Source: Canna indica
Taxonomy: Eukaryota; Streptophyta; Magnoliopsida; Zingiberales; Cannaceae
Length of the DNA: 64,000 bases
Assembly (NCBI GenBank): GCA_034359265.1
Contig: CP136895.1
Location: 42,488,001-42,552,000, forward strand
Direction: 5' to 3'
In this document: piece by piece, positions 11,140 through 22,221 of the stretch
Layout of the letters: each line of letters starts with the position of its first letter
Position numbering within the stretch: position 1 is the stretch's first letter
Notes under the pieces: generated by a model
The model's database searches: none
What the model saw: the letters and a program-made list of their open reading frames with translations, nothing else
What the model was told of the DNA's origin: nothing
Translations under genes and position numbers: made by a program

Positions 11140-11462
11140 TTATAAATTCCGGCGCCGGAGTCCACCCTCCGGCGCCGGCGTACAGTGGTCGGACACACTG
11201 TCCGGCCACTGCAGAAGGTCCGGCGGCGGCCATCGGCCGACCGCCGCCGGCCGAAACCCTAGAAATAGGGTTTCGGTCGGGTGATTCCCGCCGGCCGCAG
11301 GGAAGAGACGGCCGCAGGGAGGAGACATACCTGAACAAGTCGGAAGCAGCGGTCGGCGTCGTCGGCGTCGGCAGCAGCGGCAGCGGCGGCAAGTGGCGTC
11401 GGCAGGAGCGGCGGCAACAGCGGGAGGAAGAAGGGTCGGGCGCGAGAGCGTGCCCTATATAA
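11140..11462 (-). promoter_or_regulatory. Likely promoter and leader of the CACTA-1 transposase transcript
   Basis: A GC-rich stretch (11140-11450) ends at a TATATA-type box in - orientation (11455-11461) just inside the right subterminal array. A strong donor-like site, CAG|GTATGT, reads leftwards with the exon ending at 11331. Paired with the acceptor-like GACAG at about 10324-10328, it would give a leader intron of about 1 kb containing the hairpin and the minisatellite. Known: En/Spm transcripts start inside one terminal region. Inference only; there is no transcript evidence here. Bases 11023-11139 are AT-rich with no feature. Confidence 0.45.
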
Positions 11463-11769
11463 ACTTATCAGCAACGGCTCACTCGCCCGTTAGAACGCCG
11501 TTGCTGATAAGTTATCATCAGCAACGGCTCACTTATCCGTTAGAAAGCCGTTGCTGAAAATTAAAATATCAGCAACGGCTCGCCTTTCCGTCCGAAAGCC
11601 GTTGCTGATAATTAAAATAATCAGCAACGGCTCGGTTTTCCGTTAGAAAACTATTGCAGATACAGTTTTCTGCAACGGCTCGAGCGGCCGTAAGAATGCC
11701 GTTGCAAATAGCAACGGCTTGAGCGGCCGTCGCTGATAGCCGTTGCTGAAGACGAAGTTTCTAGTAGTG
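11461..11769. repeat. Right terminal and subterminal repeat array of CACTA-1
   Basis: ATCAGCAACGGCTC and GCCGTTGCTGA alternate at roughly 50-60 base spacing, ending in TTTCTAGTAGTG. They mirror the left array in motif but not in spacing. The closing motif is the 12-bp terminal inverted repeat, followed by the TTG duplication. Confidence 0.88.
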
Positions 11770-11775
11770 TTGGCT

Positions 11776-11783
11776 TATAAATA
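11776..11783 (+). promoter_or_regulatory. TATA box of the copy 1 LTR
   Basis: TATAAATA lies seven bases right of the CACTA-1 terminus. The same box, in the same LTR position, is at 49855-49862 and 56514-56521. CACTA-1 therefore separates the TATA box from the upstream U3 sequence of this LTR. Confidence 0.6.
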
Positions 11784-14700
11784 CAAAGTCATGAGAGCCT
11801 TCCTTGATAATCTTACACTCCCTTGAGCCTTCCTTGATCATTCCCAAGCCTTCATTGAGCCATTATTTGGTGAAACCCTAGTTTGGTCTCTCCACTCCTT
11901 GATTTAACCTTCAAGCTTCACTGATTCATCATCTTGAGGCATCAAGAGCACTAGGGAGTTTCTTTTGGAGCTAAGTATTTGTTGTTTGATTTATTGCTCC
12001 ATTTAGTGTTGTATTTTATTGTTTATTTCATTGTATTTGAGCTTGTGTAAACCTAGGTTGCTAGGTTTGTTAGATTGGGTGGTAGCCTTTGTGTTTGAGG
12101 CATAAGTCCACCAGGTAGATTGATTTACTAGGATTAGTGATTGTTGTACCTTAGGGTTTGAGGTGGAAGAGTGCTATCGGTAAGAATGCGGAGACTTCCG
12201 GGTGAGGAAGTGCCTTAGTTTGAGAGCGGAGACTCTTCGTTGGAAATTCCTCATTGTAAGGAAACACTCATAATCTAGTAAAATCAAGTTTGGAAATCCT
12301 AAGCGGAGTGCTTAGGTAGTGGAGTAGGCATTGGGGCCGAACCACTATAAATCGTATTGTGTTAGCATTGCTTTTCTTGGTTGTGTTTGTTTACTTGTTT
12401 ATTCGCTTCCGCATTTATCTTATTGAATTGAGCATTAACCTAAAGTTTGTAAGAAATGATTGAAATCAAAATTAGTTTTAAGATTAGCAAACACGGCCAA
12501 ATGATTCCAAGGACATGATGAGATCATGTCAGTGTGACTTGGAATCTAGATGCCCATGTTCTAAATGTTCCTATTTGTAGGATCACCAATTAGGGGATCG
12601 GTGATTCCGATAATACTAGTGCACTTGGTACATGCCCTATATGAGAGGGGGAAACTGATCTCTCAGTTACCTATGAACCGTCATTAATGTAAAAGTACAG
12701 GTGCTCATCAGGGAATGAGCACTGAACGAACCCGCATTAGGAACATCGAATTGAATCCTTACTTGAGTGTCAATAGGATGTTCCTCTGGTGATAGTAGGT
12801 ACAAGCAATCCTCCGACCTGAGGTTGTCATGGTTACCTTGTGTTTGACAATCCATCGCTTTGGTTTTATCCCTTCGTGGCTTACAAAGTCGTGTGTCGAG
12901 TATTACTGGACATGCGGAAGCAGTCATGGAGATAGGTGAGCAACCAACATGGAATTAGTTACTCTCAATGAGAGGAGATAGTGTCCTATGTATCCTTGCA
13001 AGTGTCGACTAGGGAATCTCTGGCCAGTGTAGACATGAAAGTCAGAAAGAGGTTTTTGGCGTTACATTATTGAGACGACAACTAGGGAGGTGGAATACAT
13101 ATGAATTGGTATTAGGGTTTGACACTTCTTCCATACCCTAGCCGACTTTGGGACATTGTAACCGAAGGATTTAGTTGTACGATAACTAATCACCGAAGGG
13201 CGTTCGATCCCTGTAGATTGAACCTCACACTATCCAAGTAGTCTGACACGTTGCTAGAAATCAATCTTGACTTGTAAGGGGAGTCTCACACGACCACACA
13301 AAAGGGATTTAGTGTAGGCTCGTGAGATTTGAATAGAAAGTGTTCTATCGATTCTGACTCTCCGTTATGCACAACTTTCTACTGGATTAGTGTGGGGCCC
13401 AATGAGTCACACACAACAAGCTACCCTCATAACGAGCTTTATGGGATAGAGCTCGAATGTGGCACTAGATGTCTACTAGGATTGACATGTCGCAACATGA
13501 TCAAGGGTCTCATTTACAGACAAAATAGGAAAGGTGTGTCCTATTTGGACGAATTATAAGCACTCGAGGAAGGGGTTCCTTGTAACCCTAACTTGTAGGG
13601 TTTGGCACGCGATGAAGTCAACCCGACCCCGGATTAAGGTCAAAGTGTTGACCATGCTTAAGTCAAATTGTTCACTTGATCGGACCCAAGGGTTAAGGTG
13701 GGTCGACTAAAACTAAGAGGGAAACTCGAATTGTTTTTTGAATCACCAAATTCGAACAGGAGGGGAGACCAAGCTTGGTCTCCCATGCGCCTAGCCTCCC
13801 TATTAAATATGGAGATTAGTTTCTTGACTCCCTATTTGATAGCGAGATGAATTAATAGGAATAATTTAACGCTATTTGATAGGCAAAAAAAATTGGAGAT
13901 AAACCCTAGAACTTCAAATTCTGGGGTGGGCTTGTATTTAGATAGGGATGACTATTGTAGCCGCCCCTTGTAGATATAATAGGGGTGTGGCCGACCACCT
14001 CCTTTGATGATTTTGATCAGCAAAATTCGCGCTCCCTTTCCAATAGAGTAGACGCACCTTGAAGTTGTCCCTATCCTCCTTCCGCTAGCTTGGTGAAGCT
14101 CCGCTAGATTGTTTCCTCGTCGGAAATCGCCGCTGGTCCGATTCTTTGGAGGTGTCCAAAAAATCACAGCAAGGTATCCCTATCATTGTGAATTCGTTCT
14201 AGAGGTTTCTCATCACTTTTCTCCCGTGGTTCGCTACCCGGTTCTTGGTGGAAGGGTTGGACCTTCATAGGAGAAAACTGGAGTTGAGAAACATTGTCCG
14301 TTGAGCCACAACGAGCCCGAGAGGTGTTGGTGAAATGGTCACACTAGAGGGGGGTGAATAGTGTGTTATCTAAATATTTTTACCTAATTCCGGTTTTAAT
14401 CATTTACTTGATTACTTAGGCAATTCACAAATCGAGTAGTAAGCGGAAGCAAGATATAAATGGAAAGTAATAAGAAACACAAGGTAAACAATACTAACAC
14501 AATTATTTATAGTGGTTCGGCCCCAACGACTACTCCACTACCTAAGCACCCCGCTTAGGATTTCCAAACTAGGTTTATTAGATTATATCGTTTCCCTTAC
14601 AAAGAGGACTTTACACCGGAAAATCTCCGCTCTCAAACCGAAGGCACTTCCACACCCGAAAGTATCCCGTCTTCCTACCAAGAGCACTCTCCCACCTCAA

Positions 14701-15255
14701 CCTAAGGGACAACTCAACTAATCCTAGTAAACTAAGTTTACAATGGTGGATTTAAGCCTTAACACTAAGGCGACCACCAACTTAATCAAACCTAGCAACC
14801 TTGGTTTACACACTTGAAAATACAATGAAATAAACAACAAAATACCCAAGTAATGGAGCAAATAAACAACACAACTTATACTTAGCTCCAAACATGAGTC
14901 CTAGTTCCTCATGATGCCTCAATGATGAATCGATCAAAGCTTTGAAAGCAAAATCAAGTTTTTATCATGAGAACTAGGGTTTGCAAAGAAATGGCTCAAG
15001 AAATCTTTAGAGATGATCAAAGATGGCTTAAATGAACGTTTTGATCAAGGAGGAAGACACTCAATGACTAGTATATATCAGCCCCAAGAAGAGAGAGCCA
15101 AAATAGCTCTCCCGAAGGGCAGATTTCTGCCCGTTGGCATACCGATTGATCGTCGGTCTATCGACCGAGCGATCGCCGAGCGACCGAAGGCATTCTGCCT
15201 ATTCTGGGCATCATTCGTTCGACCAATCGGTCGACCAAAATGCCTTCACCTTCTG

Positions 15256-18014
15256 TGTCACGCCCCAACTCAGGGTCACATGACCGGCCAGGGTATACGT
15301 GCCTATATCCCGCAGCCTAAGCCATGCACATGCCAACTCAACAATGAAACATAGCGGAAAGAAATAAACAAGTTTTATTTCTAATGGAAAACCATACAGA
15401 ATTCATTATAAATAAGTAAAAATATAAAGTGCGGAAATAATAAATCGGTTCAACTGTTCAATTACAATGAAATCTGAAATAAAGACATGAATGTCCCCAA
15501 GGGACTACAACTCCAAAACATTGAAACATAAGTGCATGACTAACTACCAAAAACATGACTACGACCCCTAACTAGGACTGCTATGAGATCATATGGCTCC
15601 TCTGCCCTCCAGCCGTGCCAAGTGCTCCAGGCCACCTCACCGGTCAGTCTCTGCAAAACAAAACAAAACGACAACGGGTGAGTTCAAAAGAACTCAATGA
15701 GCGATTCTAACAACCCCCACGAAAAACCAAACACAGATATACTGCATAAAACAACACTTTTAACTCAAGCAGGAAAGGTCACAAGGGAGTGACCAGCTAT
15801 CAGGCCCTCTGGCCACCACCTGCCCGAAGGCAGCCAACATCCAAACGGTGAGGATCAACATGCCTAAGCCTACCATGCCCTAAGGCAACAAGACATACTA
15901 GGATAATCGGGAAGGCCCTCCGAACTTATCCTAATATAAAGAAACTCGGGAACAATCGAGATTGGTCCATCCGAACTTGCTCCATGAGACGCGTATGAAT
16001 AATTGGGAATCGCCCATTCGAACTTGCCCCTTTAAGATGGCATACGAGTAATCGAGATTTGCCAGTCCGAACTTATTCCTTAAAAGCACATCGGGAATAA
16101 TCGGGTAGGCCCTCTGAACTTATTCCACGATGACAAACCGAAATAATTAAGATTTGCCCATCCGAACTTGTTCCAATAAATAACGCAGGAGTAATCGGTA
16201 TTTGCCCATCCGAACTTACCCCTTTGAATAAAGAATCTTGGGAACAATCGGGATTTGCCCGTCCGTACGTATTCCACAAGATATGCAGGAACAATCGATA
16301 TTTGCCCATCCGAACTTGTTCCACATGTTGGGAATTAGCCATCCAACCTTCCGGGCCTAGCCCGCAATCCAGCTCCTCAACGAGCCTCTCCGCCATTCCT
16401 AAAGATATGGCGCAACATGACCTAAGTCAAGTCTCTCCTACGGTGTCTTAGGAGTGTCCAAATTGGGAAGCGTCTCAACACTCCAATACCCTACCCCAAC
16501 TCCTAGACCCATAATGTCATAAACCCGTGAGGTTTTATTTCATGCATAAACTTTATTTGTTGGTTCATAATAGATTATGCTAACCCCTTGCTCAATATTA
16601 ATTATGCAATTAAAATTTAGATCACTAAGATTAGGATTTTGTTTTAGCTTACTATTGTGCCCGAAACTGATGTATCTAACCCGAATCTGGTATCCAGAGT
16701 ATGACCTATGTTTCCAAACTATATTTTCTGGTCGAAACAATAGGTTACACGATCATATTCAACAAACTATGCACATTACAACAGGATTTCAAAATCAGCC
16801 CTAAAACAAACAACTCAGCATGCAATATTCAGCCTAATTGAGTTTCAGCATAATAAAGGTAATTAAATCCGAAAATTATAGAATTGAATTTCTTAATTAT
16901 CAACACAATAGAATTATTTCATTGAGGCAAAACTTCTCAAGAATCAAGTCATGATTGCATGAATCAAAACAATATTCAAGCAAGAATCAAATTACATGAT
17001 CAAGAATCTCATATCAAGAACACTCATGACTTCAGATCAAATCTTATTTTCTTTTTGTAGAAAATGCTCCATATCAAAAATCACAGATTTAAATCTAAGG
17101 CATGCACAACCATTCAAGAACCTAATTAGGCAAGCAACTCAAGATATAAACTTCAAGATAAATAAGATTTCTCACTTGGGCATTTCATCGAACACCTTGA
17201 GGGCACCCTTGCTTCACCCTTGGCCGAGCACCCCTAGGGTAAACCTAGGGCGGCTGAGCCACAAAGGAGAATCTCGGGCCCTCCTCACATAAAATGGCAC
17301 AAGAACAAGGTGATCAAACCCATGATTCGGCGAAAATCACAAGAAACAAGAAGATGCCCAAATTGGCTCAAGATTACGAGAGAACCCAAAAAAGGAGAGC
17401 TAAAATCACTCAAATGATTAGGAAGAAGAAATCGGGGAAATTCCCAATCGGCGGCCTCCGAATACGACCTTAAAGGTGGCGGTAGCGGCTCGGCTCCACA
17501 TGGAGGAAGCGGTGGCGGCTTCACCAAGCCGCCGGCTTGGCTTGGCTTCCAAAGGGGAGAAGAAGAGATAGAGTGGGAAAATGGCTCGGCTAGGCTTGGC
17601 TCTTCTCCTTGGCAGCTTACTTCAAGGGAAGGGGGAGAGGGCCGGGCGACTGCTCTCCTCTCTCTCTCGGCTGGTGCGGCACCAATAGGGAGCCGCCAGC
17701 CCTAGGGGGGATTTTTATAATCCCCTCCCACTTCGACTTAACCACACCCTACCCGCACTCTTCTCAACCCAGATCCGCAACTCGCTAACTCAAACTAACC
17801 CCATGATAAAATACAAGCAATAAACACATGCACATCCACATGTAACATAATCAAATAAAGTATCTATATAATTATAACTCATAATTCAACTTACCCGAGC
17901 TCGCAAGCTTGCACCAGACCATGAGTCGACTCGACTTGACCTCGAACTAGCCCGCTAGGTTGGCAAACAAAAATAGTAAAAGGGAAAAATAAATAAAATA
18001 TCTAGGATATTACA
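15256..18014 (-). mobile_element. Chromovirus-family solo LTR, TSD TTCTG
   Basis: Reads on the reverse strand from TGTAATATCCTAGATATTTT (18014) to GGGGCGTGACA (15256), the same family as the LTRs of the element at 31001-47485. TTCTG flanks both sides (15251-15255 and 18015-18019). No internal sequence remains, so it arose by LTR-LTR recombination. It holds a TATA-like site (reverse complement of ttttata, 17712-17718) and the 55-60 bp repeat array also seen in the full element. Confidence 0.93.
15893..16335. repeat. Degenerate 50-60 bp tandem repeat inside chromovirus LTR
   Basis: About eight units share tccgaacttnttcc followed by aatcgg(g/t)attng-type words in + orientation (reverse: AAGTTCGGA-n-GGCC-n-CCCGATT). 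The same array is at about 32815-33160 in the 5' LTR and 46500-46850 in the 3' LTR of the full element. It is therefore an inherited part of this LTR family. Confidence 0.82.
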
Positions 18015-18731
18015 TTCTGCTGGTCGATCGAACCTGGGCAAACTGCTTGGTTAGGCTAATTTTTCTGCTTGTTTGTTCTTTTCTGGGTTCCATCTTCTCT
18101 AAGTCTACTTATATAACATTTATTAACTTTAAGTTAACATTAAAACATAAATGTTATATAAGGATTACCCCCCATTTGGATTCAATAAAAATATCTAAAA
18201 AAATCAAAATCTAACTTTTGGGGTCTAGTACAAATTTCTGAAAATCGAAAATTTTATAATCTCTCGGGTCAAATATGGATAGGCTAAAAGCTTGCAAAAA
18301 ATTCTTTAAAAATATATTGTTATCTAGTTTTTACCTAAGGAACAATTATCGACACTTTTGGTGCCAAGAAAATGTGTAGGTTATATAACCCTCCAAGGAG
18401 CTCCCTGAGCTTAGTGAATTTCAAGGCCTTTTCTAGTTTTTCAAATTTTCATGTTTTGGGGTTCGGTTTTGGTTTTTGGGTTCTTATGCATCATCATGAG
18501 GATTTGCAACACATGCTAGACAACCTACACCTAAACTCTAACTTCCCGAAGAATCTCGAGCGACGATGAGCGTCCTTGTCGATTTCTCCAATTTCTTTGA
18601 TTTTTTCGATCGAGGACGTCGAGCGCTAACCAGCTTGGAACCTGAAAGTATTTCTCAGTGAAACCATTAGTTCCATTTTTGTTATCATCAAAACCAAGAT
18701 TAAGACCAAGCTTGAAAACCTTAGGCCAACA

Positions 18732-21700
18732 ATCTCCCTCTTTTTGATGATGACAAACATCCTTAAGAAAATATATTCATTAAAGCGCAAAGGATATCAA
18801 TCATGGGATTTCTCCCCTTATCAACATGCATATCCATGAAAATAAACTACCTCTATCTATATGCAAGGTTTTCCTATATTTTCTTCCCTTGTTACCTATA
18901 TTTTTCTCCCACTTTTGACATCAATCAAAAAGGGCAAGAAAAGTCGACCTATAGTCAAAGTTGAGACTCTAAAACCTATTTTTCATGAAATATGAAAATC
19001 TCAACCAAAGGGGTGAAAAATAAATATTTAATATGAGACTAAATCATACATGTTAGAAATGAGTGATAACTAAAATTCAAATCCGGGAATCATGTATAAA
19101 CTCAAGTATCAATATTTTCAAGTATCGGTCAAAATATCATAAACCATTTTAGAAATGATTTTTTCGGGTTTTTGTGAGAACGACACCAAAAATAGAGTTA
19201 TGATATCATACTTGAAGTTTCATTTGAAAATTTCAACGAAAATCCAAAGTATTAGAAAAGATGAGTAATTTTGAGAAGAGAGATACTTTAGTGGCATTTT
19301 CATAAACATCAGCTATTTTTCAAAAAATTTAGTTTTCATTCAAACATTTCAAATATCAAGATATAATCATTTAAAGCATGTTTATCAAGTTTGAAATGAA
19401 AAGAATGTCATTTGATCAAAATATGAACTTAGCACAGTTTCATTCAAGATAGGCATGAAAACATGAAAATGCTAAGTATCAAATTTCGCTATCTACTCAT
19501 GTTTTCTCTAACTTATGCATCTAGACTTCTAACATGAGTGAATCTAAGTATATGAGTCAAGTTTGGGCTTAAAATGAAATTTCAAAGTCACTTTGTTGAC
19601 TTAGGTCAAGGTATACTTCAAGTTTACAAGAATCAAACTTTTAAATCCATATAAAATCATATTCTTGATGAAATTTTTTGAAACTTTAACTGGACAAACT
19701 AGATTTTTCAAGGAATCTACAAGTTCAAGAATCAGTCAAAAATCAATTTTTTATAAATCCATAAAATTCTTGAAAGTTCAGGGGCATTTTCATAAATTTC
19801 AAGTATTTTTCCAAAAGTTATCATTTTTGGTTGAAACTTTACAGATATCGTTGAATGATTATTTGAGATGCATGTGTCAAGTTTGAACTCAAAATGAATT
19901 CTTTAAGTCTATTTTTTAACTGATCTCGATTTTAACCAAAAACTCATTTTTAAGATATCGCTCAAGATATCAAAATTATTTTTAGAAATGATTTCACTCA
20001 AAGAATAGTGAGAACGATATTAGAGATGGAATCAAGATGATATTCTCAAAGTTTCATTTGAAGTTTTCGACGAAAAATCAAAGTATTGGAAATATTGATA
20101 TTTCAAGAGGATGATACTTTGCATTTTTAAAATCCAACTTCAAATTTTCACTATAAATTAGATTATTGATGAAAATTTCTAAATTTTTTATTGAATAAAC
20201 TATATTTTTTATTGAAGATGCAGTTTCAAGAATCAGTTAAAAAGAATTTCTCTACAATTTTCTAGAGTTTACTGAAAATGCTAAAATTTTCAATGACATT
20301 TTTGTAAATATCAGTTATTTTCGCAAATATGTTCAGTTTTCATTCAAACTTTTATGATACCACATAATGGTCATGTAAAAAATGTATGTTAAGTTTGGAA
20401 TAAAAATTGTGTCCTTAAGTCAAGATATCAACCTAACATGGTTCCAATCAAACTAAGCTAGTTATCATGAAACTTGCTAAGTGTCAATCTTATCATTTAC
20501 TCATGGTTTTTTAAATTTAAACCAATGGACACCTAACATGAGTAAATCTAAACATGTTCATCAAATATGGATTGAAAATGAGATCTCTAAGTCAATTTGT
20601 TGACTTGGGTCAACTTGGTTCAAAAGAGGTTATCATGAAATGACCTCTATGTCATTTTATCCATATCCATATGTTTTTTTCATTCTAAATGAATGGAAAC
20701 ATGTGATACCTATTCCTAAACATGTTTATGAAGTTTGGACTTAAAATGAAGTGTCCAAGTCGATTTGTTGACTTGGGTCAAACTTTTTCAAGTTTAAGTC
20801 CCCTAAAGTGATCTTTTTATCTCCTTGTTCATCTACACATGAATTTTCAAGTTTAAACACCTAGAATCATGGCATGTGTGTATGTAAACATGTTTATTGG
20901 GTGTAGACTTAAAAATGAAGTCTCTAGTGACAAATCTTAACCTAGAGCAAGTTTCATTCAATCAAGATATCATGAAATTGCCTAAGTTATTAAATTTTAC
21001 CTACTCATAAAATTTCATATATTTATCATGCAAATACAATTATGAGTATAGATACTCCATTATATCACAAGTATTCAAGTATTATACTAAGTTTTTAGCA
21101 AAATGAAACTCAAACCTGATTCTTGGAAATTTTGCCAAACTTGTCTTTTTCTTTCAATTTCTATAGCCTTCCATTTTATCATAACTTGCAAGCAATATTC
21201 ATTAGTAGGATAATGAAAATATAATTACTAGCAAGTTATCAAACTAAGTAGCAGAGAGAGGGATCAATTATCGATATCAAAGTCTACTTTGCTAAATAGC
21301 TTCAAATTCATTTTTTAAGAATTCAAATGATACCAACACGAATTTTAGGAGATCACAAATGAAATATAAATGAAAAATTGATCTCCAACCCTTCCTATTA
21401 GTTGAAAACCGAAAGGCCACAATGAGCCTACGATTTAGAACCGCAAGGTCGCTTAGGCCCATTATAGGCCACATTGGTCTCCGAAGAGACCGGAAATCAA
21501 AAATAAATAAATTGAAACTCGTATCAAGAAGGGAAAATCTACTAATATTAAACATATATCAAAACTCCAACTCTAATTTAAACAAGTATAGGAGATGATA
21601 TCAAAGTGTTTGATGCCAACAATTTCATTACCCAAGCTAGGCATCATGATGACTTGAAGTTGCAACTTTGAAATGATACAATCTTTGAATCCCCAAGAAA

Positions 21701-21744
21701 CTTCAATCAACCAACTTCATCTCACCCTTGTGTGGTAGCTCCCC
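18732..21744 (-). other. Non-coding internal region of gag-only element, copy 2
   Basis: Reverse complement of the same sequence class as 1045-3682 and 52112-55832. TTGACTTGGGTCAAC-like words recur at about 19588-19612, 20590-20615 and 20758-20783. The part next to gag (21360-21500) carries the conserved words gaaaaccgaaaggccacaat and ggtctccgaagagaccgg, found in all three copies. Next to the LTR are pyrimidine runs (ctccccctatc-like), the complement of purine tracts. No gene is visible. Confidence 0.75.
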
Positions 21745-22220
21745 CTACAAAAGAGAACATGATACTTTTGGTACCCAAATGCCTTTGGGTCCTAGGGGGT
21801 TAGTGGGCTGAGGTATCCAAAGTGTCTTCACAACACTTGGGTTCATTTTAAAAGCACAATCATAGATGACATGCCCATAAACACCACAACAAAAACAATG
21901 TCCATTAAACTTCTTTTCATTTTTGCTATGGACATGTGGTTTATCATTAGAATGTTTGACATGTGAACTATGATAAGCATGAGCATTCTTAAAGGAAGCA
22001 TTGTTGTTTTGAGGTTTCCTAAATGAGACATTTTGATTGCTAGAATTCTTAAAAGATGAAGCATTAACTTTCCTACTCAAAATCAACATCTCATTTTTCA
22101 ACTCATTCATAGATTTATGCAATGCGTGTAATTGAGATTTTAACATGCAATTCTCAAGTTTCAATTTTTCATTCTCAAGTTTGAAATCATTTTTCAAATC
22201 ATTACTCCTAAGTTTCATTT
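21745..22220 (-). pseudogene. Gag second ORF, copy 2: coiled coil plus second zinc knuckle
   Basis: 157 residues from ATG at 22218. It runs from a Leu/Lys/Asn coiled coil (LENCMLKSQLHALHKSMNEL) through a His/Ser/Asn-rich linker to an intact CCHC knuckle, HCFCCGVYGHVIYDCAF. The tail has NPLGPKGIWVPKVS and then a stop. The ATG follows the stop of the upstream gag ORF by one AAA codon. The intact knuckle shows this part is less decayed than in copy 1. It is either a separately started protein or the remnant of a single Gag. Confidence 0.78.
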
Positions 22221-22221
22221 T

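Larger units (their letters stand above)
4531..11769 (-). mobile_element. CACTA-1: complete, apparently autonomous CACTA DNA transposon
   Basis: Left end is CACTACTAGAAAAATGG and right end is the reverse complement of CACTACTAGAAACTTCG, giving 12-bp perfect terminal inverted repeats. A 3-bp target duplication TTG flanks it (4528-4530 and 11770-11772). Both ends hold arrays of AGCAACGGC in both orientations. Inside, two genes read leftwards: a TNP2 transposase and a Transposase_24 (TNPA-like) gene, both without internal stops. Known: CACTA elements need a catalytic TNP2/TnpD-type protein and a protein that binds subterminal repeats. Inference: complete gene set plus perfect TSD suggest a young, possibly mobile element. 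Confidence 0.95.
1..12494 (+). mobile_element. Gag-only LTR retrotransposon, copy 1, truncated at both ends and interrupted by a CACTA element
   Basis: The element enters from outside the window within gag and reads to a 3' LTR that starts TGTTGGCC at 3683. Gag, a long non-coding internal region, a purine-rich tract just before 3683, and the LTR follow in that order, as in copies 2 and 3. There is no protease, integrase or reverse transcriptase between gag and LTR. The LTR is split by the CACTA element at 4531-11769 and stops abruptly at 12494 before its usual end, where a copia-type LTR begins. Known: plant gag-only elements of this layout are called TR-GAG. Inference: this is one member of such a family. 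Confidence 0.85.
3683..12494 (+). repeat. 3' LTR of gag-only element copy 1, split by CACTA-1
   Basis: Starts TGTTGGCCTAAGG after a purine tract, matching the LTR starts at 49160, 55833 and the reverse-strand starts at 18731 and 27415. The U3 part (3683-4530) includes the GGTCGA/CGACCG-rich stretch at 4360-4465. The rest (11773-12494) has a TATA box, then a U5 part shared with the other copies (aggtagtggagtaggcattg). It ends at 12494, about 40 bases short of the usual CACCCCCTCTCTAGTGT end, at a junction with another LTR, so the end was lost by deletion or recombination. Confidence 0.8.
14325..18731 (-). repeat. 3' LTR of gag-only element copy 2, split by a solo LTR
   Basis: TGTTGGCC start at 18731, CCAACA end at 14325. 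About 1.64 kb after removing 15256-18014 and the duplicated TTCTG, close to the 1,664 bases of the partner LTR. The U3 part holds the GGTCGACC-type stretch around 15140-15240 and 18020-18050. A TATATA-type box sits at about 15070-15077 in - orientation. Confidence 0.9.

Noticed and set aside
15893..16335. Regular repeats with spacers, briefly considered as a CRISPR-like array
   Set aside because: Repeats and spacers are both degenerate, the array is inside a plant LTR and recurs in the other LTRs of the family.
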